Of a stretch of DNA of 5,296 bases, positions 1 to 5,296 are shown piece by piece (position 1 is the stretch's first letter; each line of letters opens with the position of its first letter). The DNA is from Methanosarcinales archaeon (GTDB lineage Archaea > Halobacteriota > Syntropharchaeia > Alkanophagales > Methanospirareceae): the NCBI GenBank assembly GCA_025464275.1, contig JAODGR010000015.1, positions 528-5,823 on the forward strand, read 5' to 3'. Made by a program: the position numbers and the translations under genes. The notes under the pieces are model-generated. The model made no database searches, had not been told where the DNA came from, and saw only the letters and a program-made list of their open reading frames with translations.

Positions 1-612
1 CACTGTGCGAAACTGAGTGAGCATGAGCATGAGCGTGAGCATGAGCATGAGTGGTACAGTGCTTTACTGGGTGATGCATGCAGGAATTACCGGAAGGTAT
101 TCTGGAATGCCGGAACGAGTAGCATCTACAATATCGTTGCGCATGATGGTAAAAAGGATGATACATGGGGCTCCCCTGCCGTCGTTGCTCTCGCACTCCT
201 ACTGGATGAGCATGTATTCACAGATAGTGAAGTCAGGTCATTCGTCAGGGGTGTGAAGCGGCATCTGCTCGTATACAAAGATGGTCTACCATTCGGGATA
301 CTGGTGAAAGAGTCGCCGAAGCGGACATACTACGGCGATGCGGAATACCATGAAGGGGTGGTATGGCCACGTGACACGCCATACCTCATAAAGATACTCC
401 GCTATGCCGGTGAGGATGAGCTGGTGGAGGGTATACTCAGCTCAAATTTGAAGCATCAGATGGAAGAGGGGTTTGTATTTTATAATGGTGAACTCTTCAG
501 CCCGGAGAATGGTGATGGAGCGAGCGGAGGGGTGATGGTGCCGGTTAAGAATCCGGTTCAATTCTGGTCGCAATGGGTGGACCCGTTTTTAGAATCAGGG
601 CTAAATAGATGA
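1..612 (+). CDS. Glycogen-debranching-like glycoside hydrolase, C-terminal part (5' end outside the window)
   Basis: Frame 1 is open from the first base to the TGA at 610-612, giving 203 residues with no start; an internal ATG at 253 is not the real start, because the coding sequence continues upstream of it. The segment YHEGVVWPRD (residues 116-125 of the fragment), preceded by DDTWGSP at 53-59, resembles the conserved YH-x-G-x-VWP region of the (alpha/alpha)6-barrel glucosidases of the amylo-alpha-1,6-glucosidase / debranching enzyme C-terminal type (GDE_C, GH133) and related GH15/GH63-like folds. About 80 residues follow it, as expected for a natural C-terminus. Such enzymes hydrolyse alpha-glucosidic bonds in the cytoplasm, for example in glycogen turnover. 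E118 is a candidate functional acid, but I cannot assign catalysis. Residues 7-18 form an odd Glu-His dipeptide repeat encoded by a hexamer tract. The gene converges on the next one. Exact family and substrate are uncertain; a trehalose- or mannosylglycerate-type hydrolase is possible. Confidence 0.72.
   Translation, partial: HCAKLSEHEHEREHEHEWYSALLGDACRNYRKVFWNAGTSSIYNIVAHDGKKDDTWGSPAVVALALLLDEHVFTDSEVRSFVRGVKRHLLVYKDGLPFGILVKESPKRTYYGDAEYHEGVVWPRDTPYLIKILRYAGEDELVEGILSSNLKHQMEEGFVFYNGELFSPENGDGASGGVMVPVKNPVQFWSQWVDPFLESGLNR
17..52 (+). repeat. Hexanucleotide tandem repeat, six ATGAGC-type units, inside the glycoside hydrolase
   Basis: Six consecutive 6-bp units of the form RTGAGY: units 2, 3 and 5 are exactly ATGAGC, units 1 and 4 are GTGAGC, and unit 6 is ATGAGT. 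In the gene's frame they read as alternating Glu and His with one Arg. The period is a multiple of three, so copy number can change without a frameshift. A second six-unit tract with the same unit lies at 5129-5164. Confidence 0.85.
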
Positions 613-640
613 GCTCCCGCGGACGTCTCCCTGCTATGGC
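613..640. other. 28-bp spacer between convergent genes
   Basis: This is the whole gap between two facing stop codons (TGA at 610-612 on +, TGA at 641-643 on -). It is GC-rich, with no T-run on either strand and no convincing hairpin, so the usual archaeal oligo-T terminator is absent. Transcripts from both sides probably run into the opposite gene. Three 6-bp palindromes lie almost end to end from 611 to 627 (GAGCTC, CCGCGG, GACGTC). Confidence 0.6.
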
Positions 641-2653
641 TCACAACGCCCTGTATATCCTCCATTCGGAATTGTTCACGCTATATCTCAATATCAACTG
701 GAATCGCGTCCGGTCCTCAAACGCGGTATAATTGATTTCAAAGTGGTTATCGCGAGCAAAATCGCGCTCGTAAGGTCCTATGCAGATGTAATCAATCCCG
801 TAATCCTTAATAAGCTGGTAGTTACCCCTGTACATCTCTATCTCTTCTCTCTTCACCCTCGTTATCTCACTCCAGTTCAGACCATGGGACCACAGCCAGC
901 CCTCATAGCCCATCACACGCTGCCTCCCCGCTAAGGCTGTTACTGGATGATTGTGCGCACTGCCTGTTAAGAACACACCACCCGGGTCGGTATTCTCCTC
1001 CACCCACTTCCCTATCGCTATGTCAGCCGCTGACCATACCTTATACTCGTATTTCAGCATCCCCACATGGGTCACCACTCCAAACAGCGTGCATGCAATG
1101 AGCAACACACAAATCGAGAATGCACCCCATATGCGTATGCTACCCGGTTCTATATCCCGCACCCACTTGATGGACAGTGGCGCCAGTGCCGCACTCACCG
1201 CGAGCCAGTATATAAAGACCTTGTAATTATCGAAGTACCAGGGCTGGTATTTCACCACGTTAGATAGTAAGAAGAGCGCAAGGAACGGGAGATAAAATAG
1301 CAATAAACGGCTATTTCCACTCTCTCGCGCTTTTAGCAAGCCAAGACATGCCAAGATGATGAGTGCACCCGCATTCTCAGCCCAGAATGAGATGAGGAGA
1401 ACTGCTGTCTCCGCGGATGAGCAGATAACCGCAGGTAGAGAAGACCAGTTCATAGCTGTTATTATGCTCCTGTTAGCATCCGTCCATCCGGGATAGAAGT
1501 TGAAGAAGCCGGCAGTCACTCCTGCTCTTATACTCAGCACCTGTGGTAACGCCAGCGCGATCAGTGGTGCGAAAATATAGACGAGTTCTCTCAGTTTCAC
1601 ACCCCTCATCGCTAGCAATAACACCAACGCCAGGGAGAGTATCACAAAAGAAGTCACCATAAACGAATGTGCATGGATATAGGGTAGCATGCCGGTCAGC
1701 ATCCCGGCAACGACGAGCTCACGCCCACGCTCTACCACCGGTGATGCAGATTCATGACTGGATAGCCACTCGAACAGGATGATATAGACCGCAAAAGAGA
1801 CTGACATCCCGAACATCGCCGTACGCTGTGGCATGAGTACTGCATACGCAGGATTCAGGAAGTGCAAACCCCCCGCCTGAAGACCCGGAGGGAAGCCAGC
1901 GAAGATGAAGACCACCGTCCCCAGCGCACCCGCTATCCTCAGACCTGTCATTCGATATGCGAGGAAGTAGAAGAGTCCGAATAGAGAAGTTTGAAATAGC
2001 ATATCCGGAATGATGATAGAACTCCTCAGGTCCAGCCCGGACTTCATCAGCACCGCGGAATAGAAGTCCATGAGGAATGGATAATGCATTTCAGTATGCC
2101 AGAACTGGGGATACGGCGGCGGGAAGCTGAAATGGGGTTGATAAACGAAAGAAGCTATGAGAGAGGTATGAAATGGATAATCCGCCCATACAGTGTGAAG
2201 AGCATAGATGTTACCCGCGCTATCCGTGCGTAAGACACCATATAGATTCATCACCGCCAGATAAACGAGGATGAAGAGTAAGAAAAGGAGAGTGTATCCG
2301 TCCCTGCCCCTGCTGCCCCTGCCCCTGATTCTCCCCTTATCTAAATCTATCCCATCGCATATTCTCTTATCTTCATAGCCAGTCCTGTCTTTGAACAGGC
2401 GGTAAGCGAGTATGACGGAGCTGATGAGAGCGATGATGCCAGTGCTGAGGGTCACCCCATAGATAGAGAGAGCGCCGGAGAAGCAGGCTACGAGGAAGGT
2501 CAGCCATACAGATATAGCATTCCCGAGTACGAACGAGAATAAAACTCGTTCAGGCAGGCACATGGAGTGCCTGATGCTCAGGATAGAGGAGACGGCAACC
2601 CCAGAGAAGAAGCTGACAGCGAGATACAGAACCCATAAAAGCATGGTTATCAC
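641..2653 (-). CDS. Polytopic membrane protein, probable GT-C-type glycosyltransferase
   Basis: The 670 residues form roughly 13-15 hydrophobic segments (clear ones near 1-23, 36-58, 62-84, 120-140, 212-233, 270-296, 331-349, 356-376, 403-424, 427-441, 449-465, 477-495 and 508-528), followed by a soluble domain of about 130 residues (540-670). That layout fits GT-C enzymes, which move sugars from polyprenyl-phosphate donors on the outer face of the membrane. A long loop after the fourth segment carries D144 and HTVWADYPFH (153-162); an Asp in this first large external loop is where GT-C enzymes place a catalytic or metal-binding acid. Other marks are WYFDNYK (472-478) and, in the C-terminal domain, LAGRQRVMGYEGWLWSHG (574-591). 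There is no WWDYG motif, so it is not a standard AglB/Stt3 oligosaccharyltransferase. The GTG start at 2653 is chosen because AGGAG sits 7 nt upstream; an ATG at 2644 is too far from it. It lies 84 bp downstream of the surface-protein gene. Residues 109-118 are an Arg-Gly repeat in a probably cytoplasmic loop. Acceptor and donor are unknown; an uncharacterised membrane protein without transferase activity remains possible. Confidence 0.68.
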   Translation of the reverse strand: MITMLLWVLYLAVSFFSGVAVSSILSIRHSMCLPERVLFSFVLGNAISVWLTFLVACFSGALSIYGVTLSTGIIALISSVILAYRLFKDRTGYEDKRICDGIDLDKGRIRGRGSRGRDGYTLLFLLFILVYLAVMNLYGVLRTDSAGNIYALHTVWADYPFHTSLIASFVYQPHFSFPPPYPQFWHTEMHYPFLMDFYSAVLMKSGLDLRSSIIIPDMLFQTSLFGLFYFLAYRMTGLRIAGALGTVVFIFAGFPPGLQAGGLHFLNPAYAVLMPQRTAMFGMSVSFAVYIILFEWLSSHESASPVVERGRELVVAGMLTGMLPYIHAHSFMVTSFVILSLALVLLLAMRGVKLRELVYIFAPLIALALPQVLSIRAGVTAGFFNFYPGWTDANRSIITAMNWSSLPAVICSSAETAVLLISFWAENAGALIILACLGLLKARESGNSRLLLFYLPFLALFLLSNVVKYQPWYFDNYKVFIYWLAVSAALAPLSIKWVRDIEPGSIRIWGAFSICVLLIACTLFGVVTHVGMLKYEYKVWSAADIAIGKWVEENTDPGGVFLTGSAHNHPVTALAGRQRVMGYEGWLWSHGLNWSEITRVKREEIEMYRGNYQLIKDYGIDYICIGPYERDFARDNHFEINYTAFEDRTRFQLILRYSVNNSEWRIYRAL
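2302..2328 (-). repeat. Interrupted CCCTGC hexamer tract encoding an Arg-Gly repeat
   Basis: On the + strand, two CCCTGC units, a TGC half unit, then CCCTGC and CCCTGA. In the membrane-protein gene (- strand) it reads IRGRGSRGRD (residues 109-118), between the third and fourth strong hydrophobic segments. Spacing stays in multiples of three, so the frame is kept. The neighbouring stretch (about 88-118) is charged and looks like a variable loop. Confidence 0.7.
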
Positions 2654-2660
2654 TTCTAAT

Positions 2661-2665
2661 CTCCT
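2661..2665 (-). promoter_or_regulatory. Ribosome binding site (AGGAG) that fixes the GTG start
   Basis: On the - strand the sequence reads AAGGAGA, then the GTG at 2653, with 7 nt between AGGAG and the start codon. This is good Shine-Dalgarno spacing and favours GTG over the ATG at 2644, three codons later. A translated leader with an SD is also expected for an internal gene of an operon. Confidence 0.75.
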
Positions 2666-2679
2666 TATGTTATGCCTGC

Positions 2680-2690
2680 ATTAACTTAAT
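2680..2690 (-). promoter_or_regulatory. AT-rich palindrome in the 84-bp gap, weak promoter or operator candidate
   Basis: ATTAA-C-TTAAT is an exact inverted repeat about 27-37 bp upstream of the GTG start. It is the only AT-rich block in the gap 2654-2737 besides the region around the ribosome binding site. Its position could suit a TATA element for a private promoter, but it does not match TTTATA-type boxes well. No T-run follows the upstream gene's stop (TAA at 2738-2740), so read-through from the surface-protein gene is equally plausible. Confidence 0.3.
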
Positions 2691-2737
2691 CGCTATGCTG
2701 TATGGTCTGTCTGAGCATGCTGGGCTTACCATCCATG

Positions 2738-5221
2738 TTATATCCGCCTGAAACGCCCACGCTTACCAGGTGGCGGTGGCAATGTCCGCAGTACCTTACG
2801 TTTGTACGGCGGTACATTCCTCCTGCGTCTGAGCATGATTACCGATGCGCCGATGATAACCGCTGCCGCAACCGCTCCTGCAATGCTCACCACCGTTGTA
2901 AATTCGCGATGCCGCATCGCGGCGGCGAGTCTCATGGAGATATTGTTACCCCCCACTGGTGTCTGATTTCCCTGAGTGGCATTGGCACCGGTTCGATTAC
3001 CCGGTGCTGGTGCTGGTATACCACCCGCGGTCGGCGGTGGCGTGAGGTTGCCCACCGGTACCACGATGTCCACGCTCTCTGTATCCTCATGACCGTAACC
3101 GTCATCTGCAGTCACAACGTAGGTACCTATACGCGCTCCGGTAGTGGCGAAAGAGACCTCAAACTTGTTATTGTATTCCGTATCCTTTTTGACCTCCGTA
3201 AATTTGGGCTTCAGCTTCACCGGTCCTTCCACGGTTACCGCTATCGTTGTTCCCTCTTCTCGATTGGTCACTCCGCTCACCTTCAGCTCGGCGCCCAGCT
3301 GGACATCCTCCAGCTCGCTCAATCGCAGATACGGATTCTCCACCCTGATCTTCAGTGCTGCTAAGAGGTCATCACTACCTGGCTGGTTCACTGTTCTATC
3401 CATTATAAGCTCCAGCAACTCACGCTGCGTCTTCAGCTTGAGTTCTGTGTGCTGACCGTTTATGTATCTCAACGCATTCAGCAGATCAGATGTACCGGTC
3501 TTCGTACCCCATCTCTTATCCTCTCCATAGCTCAGTACCACTATCAGGTACGACCCGGTATCGGCATCCCTTGGCACCCTTATGTCATCCGTCTCGAATT
3601 TGTCATCCGTTACATTGACAGCACGGACGTAATGCACCATACCGGGTACATCCTCACTGCCACCTGTTTCATTAAAGATATCTGTATAATCCAATCCACG
3701 ACCATTACCGCCCCGTGGCGAGATTATGAGAATATCCACACGGTCGCCACTCTTCGCTCTTCCACTTACCTTGAAATCGTCACCCTGTGCTACAAAGTTC
3801 CTGCTCACCTCCGCGGTTAACCCACCACGGAGTAATATCACGATGGTGGAGTCATCCGGTGGTTCAGTTTCTGGATTTGAAGATGGCAAAACCCATACCT
3901 CTATCCTGTACTTACCGGGAGCCAGCCCGTCAGTATCCCACTTATCGGGGCATTTAAATTCACCCTTTGTTCCCAGTGGCACATTATCACATGAGAATCT
4001 TTCATCACCCTCTATCTTTACTGTTACGCCCTTACCGCCGTATGCCTTACCACTGACCTCCAGCTTTTCTCCTATATAATAATACTTCGCCTCTGGCTTG
4101 AGCAATTCGGCTACCGGCGGTTTCACCTTCACCTCTACGCTCGCAGTAGTACTGGCAACGAGTTCAGTTGCCGTAATCTCATAGGTACCGGTATCATCAA
4201 ACTCAGCCAGCACCTTAAACTCGCCATCTTCGTCTGACTTACCATGATGCACGCTATGCCGGTCTGCGCTTATACTGGTATCATAGGTGGGGATTGCTGT
4301 GAACAGTACCGTTGATTCTATGCCATGGGTCACTTCAAGCGTTAGGTATGTATGTGGTGTGGTTTTAACGGTGAATTCCACGTCTTCAGAGACTGGAGTT
4401 GCAGCCGGTCTCGCTTCTATCGACTCCACTCCATTCCGCCTCACTTCAAACTTAACTCCGGGTCCTTCCACATCCAGTCCATTGTTCGTATTCGGGTCTG
4501 TCTCTATACTGAGTGTGTAGGTACCGATATCGAGGTTTGCGGTGCTGTTGAACCTGATAGAGGCATTACCTGTGGCATCAACTGCGATATTCAGGAGCGA
4601 TTTGCCGTTAATACTGTACAACCTCTTATTCGAGGGGTCAATGAGTTTGAAGGAGATATTGCCACCTGTGATATTCAAGTTCGTATCCGCCACAAAAGTG
4701 ATATTTATGCCCTCGCCATGCATCACCCATCCAAAATCCTCATCATTTACTCTTGTTTTTACGTTCACCCGGGGCTCTATAAACAATACCTCAATCTCTC
4801 CATACCCTCCACTACCTCTGACTGTGCAGGTACCGAGTTTCAATTTCTCCTCCACCTCTGCACGACTGGAATCAAAGGTGCCATCAAAATGGATCGGGGC
4901 AGATTGGATATCACCCTTGCGGCAGATTATGGTCCCGCTGGGTATTATCCTCCCCGCATCATCTACGAAGGTCAGATTCGTCTCACCAATGATGACTGTA
5001 TCACCGTCATGAATGAATCTACCTTCTGCAGGACTGACACCTGCGCTCGCGATACCGGATAACAGGACCGTGGATAGCAGGACAGCCACCACCACCGCCA
5101 CCACCGTCAGGACCGGAAGAGCTACAATACGAGCATGAGTATGAGCACGGGCATTAGTATGAGCATTTATAAATACTGGCAATACTGGCGATGGTATTAT
5201 CCCCGTTCTCCCCCCGGTCAT
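2738..5221 (-). CDS. Secreted, membrane-anchored surface glycoprotein with DUF3821-like and Ig-like domains
   Basis: The 827-residue protein opens with a 31-residue polar extension, then a hydrophobic signal segment (about 32-57) ending in a likely cleavage site after ASA (60). Residues 64-150, with HDGDTVIIGETNLTF, resemble the start of DUF3821 archaeal envelope proteins. Ig-like beta domains follow at about 150-260, 265-367, 370-465, 467-565 and 627-722, several with the D/xGTY-type strand typical of such folds. A helical linker at 575-625 and the VSGVTNREEGT segment (648-658) are features I associate with the same archaeal family. Residues 723-762 are a Pro/Gly/Asn/Thr stalk, 774-797 a transmembrane helix, and 798-827 a cytoplasmic tail with 13 Arg/Lys and a PPPP run. 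I count 13 N-x-S/T sequons (82, 173, 183, 188, 219, 225, 517, 536, 725, 742, 747, 752, 760), clustered in the first Ig domain and the stalk. The four mature cysteines fall in two local pairs (100/132, 411/424). The probable role is structural or adhesive in the cell envelope, possibly S-layer-associated; no catalytic motif is visible. The ATG at 5221 fits the TATA box and a short leader without an SD. Confidence 0.75.
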   Translation of the reverse strand: MTGGRTGIIPSPVLPVFINAHTNARAHTHARIVALPVLTVVAVVVAVLLSTVLLSGIASAGVSPAEGRFIHDGDTVIIGETNLTFVDDAGRIIPSGTIICRKGDIQSAPIHFDGTFDSSRAEVEEKLKLGTCTVRGSGGYGEIEVLFIEPRVNVKTRVNDEDFGWVMHGEGINITFVADTNLNITGGNISFKLIDPSNKRLYSINGKSLLNIAVDATGNASIRFNSTANLDIGTYTLSIETDPNTNNGLDVEGPGVKFEVRRNGVESIEARPAATPVSEDVEFTVKTTPHTYLTLEVTHGIESTVLFTAIPTYDTSISADRHSVHHGKSDEDGEFKVLAEFDDTGTYEITATELVASTTASVEVKVKPPVAELLKPEAKYYYIGEKLEVSGKAYGGKGVTVKIEGDERFSCDNVPLGTKGEFKCPDKWDTDGLAPGKYRIEVWVLPSSNPETEPPDDSTIVILLRGGLTAEVSRNFVAQGDDFKVSGRAKSGDRVDILIISPRGGNGRGLDYTDIFNETGGSEDVPGMVHYVRAVNVTDDKFETDDIRVPRDADTGSYLIVVLSYGEDKRWGTKTGTSDLLNALRYINGQHTELKLKTQRELLELIMDRTVNQPGSDDLLAALKIRVENPYLRLSELEDVQLGAELKVSGVTNREEGTTIAVTVEGPVKLKPKFTEVKKDTEYNNKFEVSFATTGARIGTYVVTADDGYGHEDTESVDIVVPVGNLTPPPTAGGIPAPAPGNRTGANATQGNQTPVGGNNISMRLAAAMRHREFTTVVSIAGAVAAAVIIGASVIMLRRRRNVPPYKRKVLRTLPPPPGKRGRFRRI
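5054..5083 (-). repeat. 15-bp tandem duplication in the signal segment
   Basis: On the - strand GTCCTGCTATCCACG is followed at once by GTCCTGTTATCCGGT, encoding VLLST-VLLSG (residues 47-56). The two copies differ at four positions. This appears to be a small internal duplication that lengthened the hydrophobic core of the signal sequence. Confidence 0.6.
5085..5108 (-). repeat. GTG/GCC triplet tract in the signal segment
   Basis: The + strand reads as CCA/CCG-type triplets; on the - strand these are GTG, GCG and GGT-like triplets coding for the Val/Ala run TVVAVVVA (residues 39-46). It extends the hydrophobic core together with the adjacent 15-bp duplication. Several in-frame GTG codons here could act as internal starts, but a protein begun there would have no positively charged n-region. 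Confidence 0.55.
5129..5164 (+). repeat. Hexanucleotide tandem repeat, six degenerate ATGAGC-type units, at the N-terminus of the surface protein
   Basis: Read on the + strand the units are ACGAGC, ATGAGT, ATGAGC, ACGGGC, ATTAGT and ATGAGC. On the coding (-) strand they give residues 20-31, an alternating Ala/Thr with His/Asn/Arg pattern. Aligned unit by unit with the tract at 17-52, 27 of 36 positions agree by my hand count. The tract sits in the polar extension ahead of the signal segment. Confidence 0.75.
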
Positions 5222-5229
5222 CTCTGTAT

Positions 5230-5247
5230 ATCATATCCATCATATTC
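5230..5247 (-). promoter_or_regulatory. Tandem 9-bp direct repeat over the predicted transcription start
   Basis: On the + strand ATCATATCC is followed directly by ATCATATTC, 8 of 9 positions identical. It lies between the TATA box and the ATG at 5221, where transcription would be expected to begin. A repressor site is conceivable, but the block is short and AT-rich and may be chance. Confidence 0.25.
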
Positions 5248-5252
5248 GAGGG

Positions 5253-5260
5253 ATATAAAA
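5253..5260 (-). promoter_or_regulatory. Archaeal TATA box of the surface-protein gene
   Basis: On the - strand the sequence is TTTTATAT, preceded by a purine-rich CAAAAGTA that could serve as the BRE bound by TFB. With the usual archaeal distance of about 22-27 bp to the start site, transcription would begin near 5229-5234, leaving a leader of roughly 8-13 nt before the ATG. No Shine-Dalgarno sequence is visible, which agrees with a very short leader. Confidence 0.65.
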
Positions 5261-5267
5261 TACTTTT

Positions 5268-5296
5268 GGTTGCGGTTGCGGGTTGTGGGCTGTGGG
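5268..5296 (+). repeat. G-rich GGTTGC-type repeat tract upstream of the promoter, cut by the window end
   Basis: On the + strand, units of 6, 6, 7 and 7 bp begin with GG or GGG: GGTTGC, GGTTGC, GGGTTGT, GGGCTGT, then GGG at the edge. It starts right beside the candidate BRE/TATA of the surface-protein gene. The regular runs separated by four-base loops could form a G-quadruplex on the + strand. Its full length is unknown because the window stops inside it. Confidence 0.6.

Noticed and set aside
17..256. Reading frame of 79 residues starting with a Met-Ser repeat
   Set aside because: It is the hexamer tract read in another frame over the hydrolase gene; the rest of the peptide has no recognisable domain.
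253..612. A separate small gene beginning at the ATG at 253
   Set aside because: The same frame is open from base 1 and the upstream residues (for example DDTWGSP) fit the same enzyme family, so this is the end of a longer gene.
641..2653. Identification of the membrane protein as the AglB/Stt3 oligosaccharyltransferase
   Set aside because: The WWDYG catalytic motif is absent and the soluble C-terminal domain is too short and differs in sequence.
2709..2837. 11-bp direct repeat GTCTGAGCATG at 2709-2719 and 2827-2837
   Set aside because: A few repeated 11-mers are expected by chance in a window of this size, and there is no target-site or element structure between the copies.
2702..3364. 220-residue + strand reading frame
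   Set aside because: It lies almost wholly antisense to the surface-protein gene, has a Cys/Arg/His-rich composition and no domain character.
4352..5062. 236-residue + strand reading frame
   Set aside because: It is antisense to the well-supported surface protein, and its composition does not resemble a folded protein.
1..5296. CRISPR array, tRNA or rRNA gene, insertion sequence, toxin-antitoxin or defence genes
   Set aside because: No spaced identical repeats of suitable length, no cloverleaf-like or rRNA sequence, no transposase motifs and no nuclease or helicase motifs were seen; the three genes account for nearly all bases.

Overview
The window looks like archaeal chromosomal DNA, most likely from a methanogen- or ANME-related euryarchaeon. 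The evidence is an archaeal-type TATA box directly upstream of the largest gene, a GTG start with a strong AGGAG ribosome binding site, and a large sequon-rich surface protein. That protein's repeat domains resemble the DUF3821-type cell-envelope proteins of Methanomicrobia and relatives. The lineage is an inference from protein style, not a database match.

Layout: three protein genes fill almost the whole window. At the left edge (1-612, + strand) is the C-terminal 203 residues of a glycogen-debranching-like glycoside hydrolase. Its frame is open from the first base, so the true start lies outside the window. It converges, across only 28 bp, on a 670-residue polytopic membrane protein (641-2653, - strand) with the look of a GT-C-type glycosyltransferase. 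Upstream of that on the same strand, 84 bp away, is an 827-residue secreted, single-pass membrane-anchored surface protein (2738-5221, - strand). It has a DUF3821-like N-terminal domain, about five Ig-like beta domains, 13 N-glycosylation sequons, a Pro/Gly/Asn/Thr stalk and a very basic cytoplasmic tail. The right edge (5222-5296) holds its promoter and a G-rich repeat tract cut by the window end.

How they may work together: the surface protein and the membrane glycosyltransferase-like protein are co-oriented with no visible terminator between them. They could be co-transcribed, which would put a sugar-transferring enzyme beside a heavily glycosylated envelope protein. This is inference from gene order. 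The glycoside hydrolase is on the opposite strand and is not part of that unit.

The most unusual signal is a set of short hexanucleotide repeat tracts, one in each gene plus a related G-rich tract beside the promoter. Two tracts, in unrelated genes at opposite ends of the window, share the same unit (ATGAGC on the + strand) and the same six-unit length, yet are read on opposite strands as different dipeptide repeats. I see no CRISPR array, RNA gene, insertion sequence or defence system.
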